Assembly: GCA_905182985.1 (NCBI GenBank)
Contig: CAJJDN010000032.1
Location: 343,562 to 407,561 of the forward strand
Length of the DNA stretch: 64,000 nt
From: Paramecium sonneborni
Taxonomy: Eukaryota > Ciliophora > Oligohymenophorea > Peniculida > Parameciidae
Direction of reading: 5' to 3'
Shown here: one piece after another, positions 10,495 to 22,910 of the stretch
Position numbering within the stretch: the stretch's first letter is position 1
Layout: each line of letters starts with the position of its first letter
Notes under the pieces: model-generated
Seen by the model: the letters and a program-made list of their open reading frames with translations, nothing else
Told to the model about the DNA's origin: nothing
Databases searched by the model: none
Translations under genes and position numbers: made by a program

Positions 10495-12634
10495 TCAAAC
10501 TGCTTAGGGTTTGAAAAAATTCAAGAGGAGTAACAAAAATATTAATTTCATAAGACTTTCCTAACTTAACATATTGGCCATAGTCCATTTATTGGATGCT
10601 AATTAATTAGCTTATTTGATAAATGGGATATTGGGTTAAAATGGTTATGGATTGATTTCACTTTATTAATTAAGCATATAATCTATATTGTTATTGAGAA
10701 TAAATTGTTTTTTCCTCTCTTCTTTAAGAGTTTCCTTGTTTTGTAAATATTATTAGACACATTTCACCATGGCAGGTTATAATTATTATTCATAAATATC
10801 CTTTTCTTCTTAATTGGAAAATATATCTAGTATTCCAAATACATTAAACTTGAGTTCATGTTTGTAATAACCATAACTAAATAGATAAATAAAGATAATT
10901 TACTGAAGAGTGCATTCGTTATTATTAGTTTGAATAATATGTAAATATTTTCTGAGAGAGCAATATTGATTTGCATCAGTGAAAACCTCTTGTTCAACCA
11001 TAATTTCAGCATCACTAATAAAATAAACAAATTATTCGCATTTGCAATTAACAAATTCTGGACCAAATAATTTTAATTTATCTCGGTTAGGTTATTTGTA
11101 AGTAATAACTCTTTTGCTAGCACAACATTAATCAATCAACTCTTTAATATCATAATTTTCTTCATGGAGAAAGAAACTTGGTGGAGCAGGTTCATATTAT
11201 GTGTATTTGACTTAAATTTCTTTCATTACATTAGTTTTGAATTAAGCAAAAAAGTTTTATTCATCACTGCTAAGAAACAATTTGAAAAATTCTTTGGCTG
11301 TTAATGGTAAATCTAAAGAGGACAAATTAATAACTTTAGGGTTATTGCAAAATCTGCTTTAATCCTTTAAATAACTCTACTTTCTAAATTATAAAACATT
11401 TGAATATTCTTTCATTTATTTTTCATAAGTTTCCTTTTACTTCATTAACATATCATTCCATTATTACTCTCCTCTTATTTAATGATGAACTTATTAATCT
11501 TTAGTAAATGATATTATAATTACTTTTATTATATTATTATACAGCTTCTTTTAAGTTTTCATTTGCTTTGCAATTCAAATTGTTTATTCTAAAATAAATG
11601 AGTTCGCTTAAATCAACGATAAAATTATTAAAGCATCTATCTCTAACAATATTGGATTGTACCATTCCTGATAAAGTTAGACTCATTTATTGCATTAAAT
11701 CTATGGAACTATTTTTATTTTAATATTACAATCATGATAATGAGATTAATTTGAGGTTGATTGCATTTCCAAAACTAACTACATATATTTTGTATATTTA
11801 GATTTTAAACTATCATTTGATTATTCTGCAAATTTAATAAGCTAATTTAAGATATCTAAAATTTCTTAATGAATTTCAACATGAAAATTAATTGACTTTT
11901 ACAATTCTAATAAAAGTTACTCATGCTAAAGAGTTTAATCATTTTAAATCATGTTAACCACACCATTACTATTTCTTTGAATTATTACAGCCATTTTCCT
12001 TAATTATTCGCCATTGTATTTTGTAGCTTCAAAATACTGCACTCTTAATTTTGCATATTTTAAATAAAATTAATAGAGGAAACCTCTTTCTTTGTTATGT
12101 GATTTAAAAAGATCTAATAATAAATTATTCTTATCCTCTAATTTCTATATTGCAGCTAATAATTAAGGATAATCTAATTAATATTCTTGACATGTTAAAT
12201 ACAATAATTAATATTCAACAAAGTCTCTTTGCCATTCCTTTTTTAGACTATTAAATATTATCTATAAATTACTATTATTAATAATGAAAGAAACACTGTT
12301 TTACACTATTTAAGCGATTTAAATCTAATTTACAGATTTCTAAACAAACACTTCTTTCTTATTACGTAATAGTATCATAACTCTTTTTTTGAGATATGAT
12401 TGAATCAGTAAAATATAATCCTTTTTCTAATCTATCTATTATCCATTTGTTAATTTATGTAAATATATCTATGATTGGTTAATAAGTTTAAGTTATCTTC
12501 ATTTTATCAGTATGTCTCTAAAATTCAGCACTGAGATCATCAAATTCTTTAGTGGAATGCAGTTATCTTCTAATAAGTTCCTTAAAAGTATGATTTAACG
12601 TTCCTGCAAATTGCTCTGTTGGGATTACTTACAT
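10495..12634 (-). CDS. Coiled-coil (BAR-like) + VASt protein with C-terminal TM
   Basis: A 685-residue protein; three introns (28, 29 and 25 nt) give exactly 686 codons. The N-terminal 370 residues are long amphipathic helices, resembling a BAR-type fold (inference). Residues about 400-600 look like a VASt domain: SLDLPLTAKEFFKLFLS, an RVITYKQP strand, then FGPEFVNCKCEQ. A single hydrophobic segment (LMKLIFLLLLLNFF) ends the protein. In GRAM-VASt (Aster/Lam) and plant BAR-VASt proteins this domain binds sterol-like lipid. A membrane-contact or lipid-handling role is therefore likely; the substrate is unknown. Convergent with the TSUP gene, 31 nt apart. Confidence 0.75.
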
Positions 12635-12733
12635 TTTAATATATATTAAAAAGCAAAAAAAATTAAGGCCAATTCTCCTGTTTATATTTGAAAAATACAA
12701 ATCAAGGAAAAAAATAATAATCTATATATTCTA

Positions 12734-14494
12734 ATGAATTTGCAAGCACAAAGTGAATTGGAATTGAAATTTTCAGCTTTTGAAAAATTAGGAGAAAACC
12801 CAACAGAAGTTGATATTAAATATGTGAGTTATTTACTTAAAATTCCATTATCAACTATTCGTCTGTGGTTATTAGAAAGAGCTGGAGTAGATTTTTAAAT
12901 TGATATCACCCCAACTGAAGATAAAGAATGTTAAATTATTGGCTGCATTATGAAAAAGAAAAAACTAATAAATTAATAAAACTTAGTGAAAGAAGAGGAT
13001 GCTTTATAAAAATAAACAAAGAATCTGTCCAAGTAACCATCAACTTAATCAAAAGACAATCAGATCATAAAAAAAAAGAAAAATGTTGACAAAACAAAAT
13101 TAAGTCAGACAAACAAAAAAGCTAATAAGGTTTTATAAAAATAAAGACATTTAGCTATTAAATAAGCTTAGTATTCTTAACATGAAGATAATAAAACTCA
13201 AGAGAAAAATACATAAGAAAATTAAAATTCAAATCAACCATAATCTGTATAAACTTAAAAAATTGTACAACAAAATGATTTAGTTGAAGTTTAAAATAAA
13301 ATAAATAATAATAAAGATAAAAATAATTAGGAATAATAAAATTAATTTCCTAAGCAACCAATTTCAAAAGAAAAAGAAAAGAAATAAAATTAACAACCAA
13401 ATTAAAAAAAAACTCTTATTCGTTTGGATAAAGAATAAAACTAAAAAGAAATCAATCCTATGAGTTTAGTAGAGTAAACTAAATCATAAAATAAAATATA
13501 ATAAAGTTGCTTGATTGTTATTGATGATGAAATCAGTTAGAAGAATTAAATATAATCAAATTCTAATAAGGAAAAGATTTCAAGTTCCATATAGAATTAA
13601 AAAAATTAAAATTTTAATGAAAAATAATAAACCTTATCTGATTTAACTCATATGAAAAAAAAAAAAATTAAAAATCCTGTATAATAAGCATTATAAGAAG
13701 TCTAGTTGGGATAAAATAAGTCTGAAAATGGAATTATAAAATAATCTTCATAGAAATAGAATATTATTTAAACTAACAATTAAAAATAACAACTTTAAAA
13801 TCATTAACAAATACAATTTAAGTAGAATATTTAGTAAGTCTAAATATAATAAAAATAAGATTATCCTCTCCAATAAACAAATTAATAATAATAATAATCT
13901 TAATAAAATTCATCAATAGTCAGCTAAAATATCAATTAAGGATAAATGATAAACTTTTCAGGATAATAATAAGAATAATAGAATAAATAAAATTCATAAA
14001 TTGAAAAGAAATCTTCTAATAATTAAAATTAGAATTAACCATCTTAAAAGAAGGATTAAAATTTATCTATGGAAACACCTAAATTACCTCAATAACAAAG
14101 TATCTAGTAGCCCAATTATTTGGCTTTAGTTTGTTCTTCTTAATCAATTTAAGCACAAACTAGTTCTACTAATAAGGTAAATTAATTTTCACCAAATTAA
14201 ACTTCTTCATAAAAATAGTTGAATTAAGAACCTTCTTTATAAAAATAAAATTCAATTGGCTCTGAAGTTAGTGTTTTCTAAAATTAATTAAGTCCAACTA
14301 TTAAGGGATCTGTTTCAGAAAATAATACAGATAAGAAATTTCAATTGTCTAATTAATTTGAAATGATTTAATAGTTCAATAAAAATTCTTAAGCATTAGG
14401 ATAAGCAATATAATTGATAACAGCAGTAAGTAATTATCAGGTTGCTTTGATGGAAAAACTTGATATGATTTATGAATGTATTAATAAAAAGTGA
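12734..14494 (+). CDS. Q/N-rich protein with HTH-like N-terminus
   Basis: A 586-residue intronless ORF. Residues about 10-57 form a compact helical unit (VDIKYVSYLLKIPLSTIRLW) that resembles a homeodomain or other helix-turn-helix: leucines are spaced as in helices 1-3, and IRLWLLERAG stands where WFxNRR would be. The remaining 500 residues are low-complexity Gln/Asn/Lys/Ser, nearly all Gln being TAA or TAG, with Ser/Pro patches near the end. It could be a DNA-binding regulator, but that is inference from the first 60 residues only. Confidence 0.7.
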
Positions 14495-14523
14495 TAAGAT
14501 TATTTTTGATATATATTTATAAA

Positions 14524-15986
14524 ATGAAAATAACTGAGCCAAAGGGTTTAGAAGATGGAAGAGTATGATTACTTCTACAACTAGGTTACGAGTCTCTATT
14601 TTTTAAAATTTGAGTTTATGGAACAAGTATGTTTTATATTCAATCTTCTGGGGATAATATTGGCTGCAATCTAATATGAATTGGAATTTGAAGAATATGA
14701 TTCTGATGATCCATTTAGAGATGTATAGAAATTATATAAGTTAGATATCATAATGGCTTTTATGGATGATAGCTGGTTCGACCATACTTTTGATATATTT
14801 TACATGTTATCGTTATTAGGCAAAAATCTAATGGTTAAAATCAAGGGGTGTTATTGGACCAAGAGATAAATTTTATGAGATAAATGAAAACTTCTACATG
14901 ATAATTGAGAATATGGTATATTGTCTAATACCTTTATCATTCACAGAGACAATTAGGATTTCCTTTTATAATGTTGCTTAAGGAGCAGAAGCTTATTATC
15001 ATATAAATGAAATGTTAACACTTTTAATGGTCATCAGAGTAGTCTATCTCTATAGGACTGTCTTAACATTGACATTTTGGTCAAGTAATAGAACACTAAG
15101 AGTTTGTGATCTTTATTCTTGCGAGCATAATTATTTATTTGTTATAAAATCGCTTTTAAAAACATCTCCTTACTTAACCTAGTTTTTAACGTTATTATCA
15201 TTAATTTTTGTGTTTGGCTATTAGTTAAGAATTTGTGAAAGACCATTAACAAGGGTGAATGAAATAATAGATAATTTAGGAGTATACTATAATAGTGTTT
15301 GGTGTATCATAATAACAATAACATTTGTTGGTTATGGAGATTATTATCCTAGAACTGATTTAGGCAGATTTGTAGTTATTATAGTGTGTGTGGTTGGAAT
15401 ATTTTTATTGTCTGTTATGATTGTTACTTTTATTGAATCTTTAAAAGCTACTCCAATTGAAAATTAGACAATGTCTCTTTTAGAAAGGATCCGTCTAAGA
15501 CAAATGGTCAAAAATGAAGCTGCTTAAGTGATTAAATTAAGTATGTAACAAGCCTATAGATGGAGGTAAATTAAAAAATATGATTAGAAATGGTACATTG
15601 ACAGAAAAAAAATAGCATTAAATAGAAATAGAATTAAGATAAGCTTTTCATAATTTTAGATTTGCTTTATAACAATAAAGCAAATTTGGGATGGATAATT
15701 AAAGTGAAAATATAATAAATCATATTGGATTTTTGGGATTGGATCTCAAGTAATTAAGAAATGAATAAAATTGGGATGTGAGATTATTAATGGAAAAATT
15801 AGAGAAGTAAGAACAAATTTCAAAATAATTAATGGAAAAGATGAATTAAATAATATCAGAAAAGCAGTGACATTGTTTTTAGGTTCTAGAACTCAATTTA
15901 AGGAAGAGATTAAGGTTAATGAAATACTAAAATTGAGTTTAGAACTGAATGAAATATTATAATAATATAAAAATATAATAAAATGA
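14524..15986 (+). CDS. Six-TM K+ channel with altered filter (copy 1)
   Basis: A 457-residue protein; introns of 22, 22, 22 and 23 nt give exactly 458 codons. It aligns along its length with the next gene: GLEDGR-VTSLYF, LEFMEQ-like S1, WYFNR-type S4 region (YRTVLTLTFW), pore and post-pore coil starting RNGTLTEK. The architecture resembles SK-type channels and the Paramecium PAK family. The pore helix and filter read WCIIITITFVGYGD, so the residue matching KcsA Thr75 is Phe. That Thr helps form an inner K+ site. Starts 29 nt after the previous stop. Confidence 0.88.
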
Positions 15987-16015
15987 AAGGAAGAACAGGG
16001 GGTTTGACAGCTAAA

Positions 16016-17481
16016 ATGAATAATGTATAATTAATGAGTATAATTTTCATTAGTAAAATCAAAACAGAAGATAATAAGAGAATGATCAATTGGTAAGGAA
16101 AGCTGATTAAAATAAAATATCACTAGCTGAAATTTTTATGGCTAATTCTTAATAATTAGGAGGATTAGAAGATGGGAAAGTATAGAATGAGAATATATTG
16201 ATAGGTAACAAAAATGTATTTTCATAAATTTTTATTTATGGAGTAAGTTTGTTTTGCATTTAATTTAATGGGATTAGGAATAAGTGTAATATAATATGAT
16301 TTAGAATTTGATGAAGTGTCAGATGATGATAATATGAAAGATGTAATATTAGAATATATATATAATAATAGATTTCATTATGGTTATTATGGTTAGTATT
16401 TGTTTCATCATGTATATTGGTTTTTTTAACAGTTTATCGTTATTAAGCACATATTGAATGGATGAAATCTAGAAAATCGATGGCTCCAGGAGATTAAATT
16501 TGGCATACAGATGATTGGTTACCAATGTTAATAGAATTAGCTGTTTATTGTATAATACCTCTTCCATTTACAAAAGGAATTAGAGTTAACTTTTATAATT
16601 CGATTTAAGGAATGGAAGCTTATTATCATGTAAATGAGATCTTAGCATTGATAATGATTTGCAGAGTTATTTATTTGTATAGAACTCTATTGACTTTAAC
16701 ATTCTGGTATAATAATAGAACTTAAAGAGTTTGTAATTTATATGCTTGTGAATCAAATTATATGTTTGTAGCAAAATCTCTATTAAGAACAATGCCATAT
16801 ACTGCCTTATTTATAGCTTTAATATCTTTAATTTGTATATTTGGGTATGCGGTAAGGATTTGTGAAAAACCGCTGTCAAGAAATGATTCTACAAGTAATA
16901 ATTTAGGATTATATGAAAATGCATTATGGAATATTATTATTACTGTTACTACTGTTGGTTATGGTGATTTCTACACTAGAACAGATTTAGGCAGATTTGT
17001 AATCTTTATAGTTTGTGTACTTGGAATCTTTGTTGTTTCAGTTATGGTTGTTACATTAATTGAATCTCTTAAAGTTACTTCACTTGAAGGACATGCAATC
17101 ACTGTTTTAGAGAGAGTTGCCTTAAGAGAAAAACTTAAACATGAGGCTGCTTTAGTTATCATTCTTACTGCCAAGGCTGCTCTTGGATATAAGTAATATC
17201 AATTCAAATATTATTTTAGAAATGGCACACTTACCAGAAAATAACATCATTAATTAATAGTTAGATTAAAATAAACTCTAATTAATTTCAAAATGACTCA
17301 TAGATAACACAAAACTAAATAAGATGAAAATAGTTTGAATGAAGAAATCACTAATTAATTCAGTCTCTTAAAAAATGACTTTAAATAGTTAATTGAAAGA
17401 TAATAAGTCTTGATTTCAACCAATAATTTGATCTATCAGAAACTAGGATTTGAAAATAACAAATCAATTGTCAATATATGA
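16016..17481 (+). CDS. Six-TM K+ channel (copy 2, canonical filter)
   Basis: A 460-residue protein; introns of 29, 25 and 29 nt give exactly 461 codons. Six hydrophobic segments are followed by the canonical filter NIIITVTTVGYGD (near 16960) and an S6 ending in VSVMVVTLIESL. The C-terminal tail has RNGTLTRK and a helical end, possibly for calmodulin or assembly. Start 16016 is preferred; an in-frame ATG at 15983 would overlap the stop of copy 1 as ATGA. Tandem paralogue of copy 1, which it resembles from about residue 60 on. Like SK/PAK channels, it would repolarise the ciliate membrane. Confidence 0.9.
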
Positions 17482-17540
17482 CACTTTATACATATGAATT
17501 TAGCAATTTAATGTATAATAATTTTATTTGTACTTCATGA

Positions 17541-17785
17541 TCAATGTATGTTTTTGCCAGCTTTTCTTTTAGCCAATCTTACTTCAAGACTCTTATTCTT
17601 TTTGATAGATGGATCATTCTTTATAGCAAATCTTCTATTTTTTGCAAATCTTTAATTACACTTTATTTTATAAGATTATTTACTCCTTTCAATGATTTAT
17701 ATCTTTAATTTGGAAGCTTCTTAATACCATTTCTATGATGTTTACGGGCATTATGATGACTTGTTGCATTCTTAGACTTGGCCAT
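17541..17785 (-). CDS. RPL29: 60S ribosomal protein eL29
   Basis: A 73-residue basic protein; a 23-nt intron (17683-17661, GTAAAT...AAAG) follows the conserved SLKG. The start MAKSKNATSHHNARKHHRNG and the block IKKLPNQRYKSLKG, then NQRFAKNRRFA, are the eL29 signature (MAKSKNHTNHNQ..KAHRNGIKKP..RY.SLKG.D). The C-terminal 30 residues are Lys-rich and variable, as usual. It is a small protein near the peptidyl transferase side of the large subunit. Confidence 0.96.
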
Positions 17786-17821
17786 TGATTATTAATTATT
17801 TAAAATATTTATTTAGATTTT

Positions 17822-19402
17822 TCAATATTTTTAAATTCCTTAATTTTTTATACAAACATATTATTCCATCCATTAAGCATCTTTTTATAATGTTTCTTTA
17901 TGCATAATACTTCTCTCCAATTCCTTATATAAACTCCAATTTCTTTATTATTAGAAATCCTAAACTTCATTCTTTATTTTTATATGCTTTATATGCTTTT
18001 TGTTCTCATTTTTTAATTTCTATTTTTGTTCCTCTTTAAATTGTTATTTATTTTCTAAAAACTTTTTGCTTTATTCTATCTTTTCACTCTAATACTATTA
18101 CTCATAGAACTCTCTAATTTTCTTACTCTAAAAATTAACATAAATTTATAACTTATCTTTCATCTTGCCATTCTAATTGTTTTTTTTTGGATTCTAATTT
18201 TTTTATCTCTTTCTAAACTATCTCTAATTCTTCTACTAACTATTTTTCAATATTTGGATCTTTCTTTTGTATTTTTTCTACTATTTAATTTAAATTTGGT
18301 AAGTCTTAAATAATCTTTTTTTTCTTAATTGCATTATTTTAACAAATAGCAATTACTGGAGATTTAGATTAAGAAGATTTTTATCGAACATTTTTGATAT
18401 TAGATATAATTTAATTGTTTCTTTAACTATTTAACAGTTCTTAAGGTTATGTTTAGAAATCTTTAACACTCACCTAATTTTAAAAACTCATGTATTCATT
18501 CATAAAATTATTAACTTACTTTTGTTTATTTGAACTTTATAATGGTGATTTAGATTTTTAATAGTATTTTTTAGATGATGATGAATAATTAGGTAACTTT
18601 GGACTTTTAGCAATTTTCTGATGATCTGATACTCCTTTCTAATATGAACTAAAATCTTTAAATCTGCTTAACATTAAAAAGGGAATCCCTTAATCTTTAG
18701 GAGTAGATGAATTTTATTAGACCTTTTCATTTTATATTTATGTTTCTTCTTCAAACTTCCCTTCTGAGTCATCGTCTAAAAGATTATTGCTTACTTTTGA
18801 TAACATATATGACTTTAATTCGTCCTAACTCTTTTCTTGAGGAGTTTTCAATTATTATTCATACTTTTAGTTGAGTTTTATTATCTTATAGAATGAAATA
18901 TAATAATTTATTGAAAAAGTTAAAATTCTTTCAAGTTTATCTGCAATTGTATTAATTTAATACTTTGAATCTTCTGTATAATACTTTTAAGCCTCCTTAA
19001 TATTAGAAATATTGATCTTCTTTTTTATCAAGTTCTATTAAAGATTACATAAAATTTAGTTAATGGATTCATAATTTTTGCAGAATTAACTTTAACTAAC
19101 TACCCAATCTCGCTATTATAGAAATAAATAGTCAGTTGTAATAGATTTATCGACTCCAGCAACAAAGCATAATAAACCACAGACACAATTATAAAGTTGT
19201 TAGGTTGGTTTAAGTATATAAAATAAATCCTAAAACATCAAACTTTTGATTGTACTTAAATATCTTTGATTTAGATTATTTAAAGAGTTTTAAGAATATT
19301 TGAATGAATTTGTTCAGTTTCTTCAATTAATTTCAAATATGATGGAACTTTCACAGAATCAATTCGAATCGATAATTTTGATTATTCAACGACTCCTTTC
19401 AT
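17822..19402 (-). CDS. Coiled-coil hypothetical protein
   Basis: A 509-residue protein; introns of 26 and 25 nt give exactly 510 codons. The N-terminal 220 residues are helical with a Cys-containing patch (LYNCVCGLLCFVAGVD) and a TTDYLFLQQRDWV segment. The middle is Ser/Lys/Gln-rich and probably disordered. The last 150 residues, from IEKQLVEELEIVQKEIKK, are a long charged coiled coil. No known family was recognised; a cytoskeletal or scaffold role would be a guess. Confidence 0.75.
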
Positions 19403-19849
19403 AATAAAAATTATTAAAACATATATTTAATTATTTAATAATCTTACAACAATAAAAAAGTTAAATAATAAATGATTAAAGTAAATAAATTCAAATAAAA
19501 TGTAGCAAATCTATTTTTTAGTTACATAATATTAGATTAATTATTAAATTACCAATAGTTTTTAAAATGAATTTCTAGGTTCAAAATTGTATCATCTGAA
19601 GAAATAATGTAATTTTTTAATTTAAAAAAAAACTAATTTGAAGCATCATAATATGATATATGAAAATATACTTTAAATCAAAATTTGATTTTAATTTCAA
19701 AAATGATAGAAAGGAACTAAAATTAAATAAGATTTATTAGTGTATTAATTTATTAAATGTTTAAGGGATTGAAAGCAATATTGATAGTAAATAGTAGAGG
19801 AATATAAATTGAATATATTAGAATTGTAATATTATTATTAAATTAAAAA

Positions 19850-22015
19850 ATGAAAGGTGAAGTTACTTAACCTAAAACTTAAACACAAGGATCGCCATAA
19901 AAGAATGATAAACCCTTGAAATAAGTAAAATAATAAAGTCCATTGAAACATTAAGCCGAACCAGAAGTAGTATGGCCATTTTTTGCACCTTAACCGGCAC
20001 TAATTAATTAAATGAGATTTTGGGATAGGAAAAATTGCAAGAATGTTTATCCAAACAAAGAAGATTTAAGATTTTAGGCCATTATGTTAAGAGTAGGAAA
20101 AAAGAAAAAGTCAACAAAGGGTTATTTTTTCAAATTAAGTAAAGATGGGACTCTCAGTTATTATAAAAAGGTTTAAGATTTAAATATAAATAAGGAATCT
20201 GATAAAGTAGCAAAGGGATATTTATAAATAACAATGGATTATGTTGCTCATCTGTTAGAACAAAAAAGTAAAAAAGATTCTTTACTTATTGTTTAAATTG
20301 AAAAATATTAAGGACTCTCGATATCAATATTCGATGGTAAAACTTAATTGACACTTGAATTTTTTAATAATTTAAAAGATTATTGCATAGTATCAGGAAT
20401 GGATAAACTATATACTTAGATGGAACTATTAGGGAAAGGTTCATTTGCATCAGTAATTCATAAATTAGATAATTGAATAGGTTTATAAGGTAAAGAATAT
20501 ATAGAATGAGTAAATGTTTGCAGCCAAAACATATTTCAAAGAAACATTTGAATAATCATAACATAAATCTAAATTTGTGGTACCATTTGTTCCTTATTAA
20601 AGCTGAGCTTATGATAAAAAACGAAATCATGGTTTTACGTAAAGTTATACATCCTGGAATAATAAGACTATATGATGTAATTTAGGAGAAAGAGAAATTA
20701 ATATTGATAATGGAATTAGTTTCAGATGGGGATTTATATAGTTTGATAAAAGAGAAGAAGAGAATTCCAGAAAAAGAAGCTGCTATTATGTTAAAAGGGG
20801 TATGTGAAGCATTAAATGAAATGCATATGTATTTTAATATAATTATTAATTAGAAATGAATTTGTACATAGAGATCTAAAATTAGAAAATATTATGATGA
20901 AATCAAGAGATTAATATATAATTAAATTAGTTGATTTTGGATTTGCAGAACCTATTAATCATAAAGAATTAGTATCTAAAGCAGGTACTCCTGGTTATAT
21001 TCCACCTGAAATATTCAAATTATTTCCTTATACCGATAAAGGAGATGTATTTTCTGTTGGAGTTATATTTTATTCAGTATTATTTTATTTATTTATTATT
21101 ATAGTTGATATCTGGAATCTCATGTTTTAAAGGAAAGAATTATTAGGCTGTTCTTGAAGATAATAGAAAATGTGAAATCAGTTTTATTAAATAAGTTTGG
21201 AATGATATTAGTAGTGAATGCAAACATTTACTTAAAAAAATGTTAGCTAGAAAATCAGCAGATAGATATACTTGTGCAGATGTACTTAAAAATGAATGGA
21301 TTCTTATGCATACATCTAATGAATATGAATAATAAGCAGGTAATCTTATCTATCTAATTATTTAGATTCTGAACTCGAAAGAAGAAATTCTTATTAAACA
21401 ATGAAAAAATCTCATTATAGCCATTATAATTCTGTTGATGGATCATAACCTGATTTTAATAATGATTTCTCTTATCATACCAATGATTTAAAATCTTTTT
21501 ATCATCGAAATAGTTAAAAGACTGTTAAAACTTAAAGATCTATTTAATCAATTAAATCTAATAGTAATTTTATATATTTACTCTTATTAGATGATAAAAT
21601 GAAGTAATCTATGAGAAATAAATCTGCTAATAGTAAATAATAATAGTTTACCAATTTTAAGAGTCAAACTCTCAAACATAGAAATAAAAGTGCTATTCAT
21701 TCTAATTCTAATGAAGGAGGAGGTGATCATAAAAGTGTTAGATGGGTTGATAAGAAAAATAAAAGTGATGAACCATCTTTTGGTGATAAAAAAGAAAGTA
21801 TATATTAAATCATTAATTTAGATGATTCTGTTAAGACATCAATTTCTCTTAAAATTTTTGAAGATTTTGAAGCCATTAATTAATCAAATGTAGCGTTTTT
21901 GAAAATGTCTCCAATACTCTTTAATTTATAGAAGAAACCTGATTGTGATGCAAAAATTAATGAAGCTATTAAAAAGAAAAAATAATAGGCAACGCATTTT
22001 ATGAAAATAAAATGA
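19850..22015 (+). CDS. PH-like domain + Ser/Thr protein kinase
   Basis: A 676-residue protein; five introns (28, 28, 25, 28 and 26 nt) give exactly 677 codons. Residues about 88-182 look like a PH domain (STKGYFFKLSKDGTLSYYKK...). The kinase domain starts at about residue 190: glycine loop LGKGSFASVYKV, AAKTYF (ATP lysine about 217), HRDLKLEN catalytic loop, DFGFAEP (DFG) and GTPGYIPPEI (activation segment end). The 230-residue tail is Ser/Lys/Asn-rich. The order PH then kinase recalls AKT, but the kinase part is nearer CAMK. Probably a lipid-regulated kinase (inference). Confidence 0.88.
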
Positions 22016-22189
22016 TAAAAATAAATATAATCATTATTGTAATATTTGGATTCTATTTTTTCATTAATTTTATGTATGATTAAATAAATCTAACTTATAT
22101 TTAGTAGATAAAGAACTAATTATTCAATAATATCAGAATTTAAATGAATTTTATTTACAGCACTCTGTATGAATGTGATATTAAATATT

Positions 22190-22899
22190 ATGAATAATAA
22201 TCATTTTTATCGACCCACCTTAACAGGAAACAAAAATCGTCATAAGGTTAATGCAGACAATTTAGGACATATTTTAAAAGTATAATCAAACAAAAAGTAA
22301 AATTCATCACACTTTCCTGGTATAAGCAAAATACAAAATTCAATATTTCTTTTAGAATCTTAGATCTTTGAGTTGTCCCAAAATTTTGATCATAATTCAG
22401 TTGTTGATGTGAGACAATTTAAAGAGCAATCAGATTCAAGATAAAGAGTTAAGACTGAAATAGTAAGACCCAAATATCAATTACAACTTTAAAGTTAGAA
22501 AGTAGATTATCCTACTGCATATTTTCCTAAATTAAAAGATAGAGCTCAATCATACTAAAAAAAAAAATACGAAAAAGTAATTTCATAATTGAATAGATAG
22601 CCCCCGAGGTTGATTTAAGTGAATCCCCTGTGAGTATTAGAGATTTGTAGAAATCACTTGATTATAGTAGAAGCATTTCAAATAAACAAAAAAGAAATCT
22701 GACTCCACTCTAACAAAGAACAATTGAAGTATCTAAAATAATTAGTTAATCTGATCATTTAAATTAAGAGGAAATTATGCAATTTTCATTTGGATTGTAG
22801 TACAATAGAATTAATATTGAAAAATAAAAGTCTAAATTTCCTAAAGACATTTTTCTTGGAAATGTTAGAAAGGTCAAAAGAATTTTTTAGTAACAATGA
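22190..22899 (+). CDS. Hypothetical hydrophilic protein
   Basis: A 229-residue protein; one 20-nt intron (GTAATTTCATAATTGAATAG, near 22578) gives exactly 230 codons. The start is MNNNHFYRPTLTGNKNRHK. It is basic and Ser/Gln-rich, with no hydrophobic segment and an apparently disordered structure. Not recognised. Its stop lies 11 nt from the convergent Kelch-type gene. Confidence 0.65.
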
Positions 22900-22910
22900 C
22901 TTAATATTAT

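Noticed and set aside
10827..11066. Minus-strand ORF of 79 codons
   Set aside because: Wrong frame of the VASt-domain gene on the same strand.
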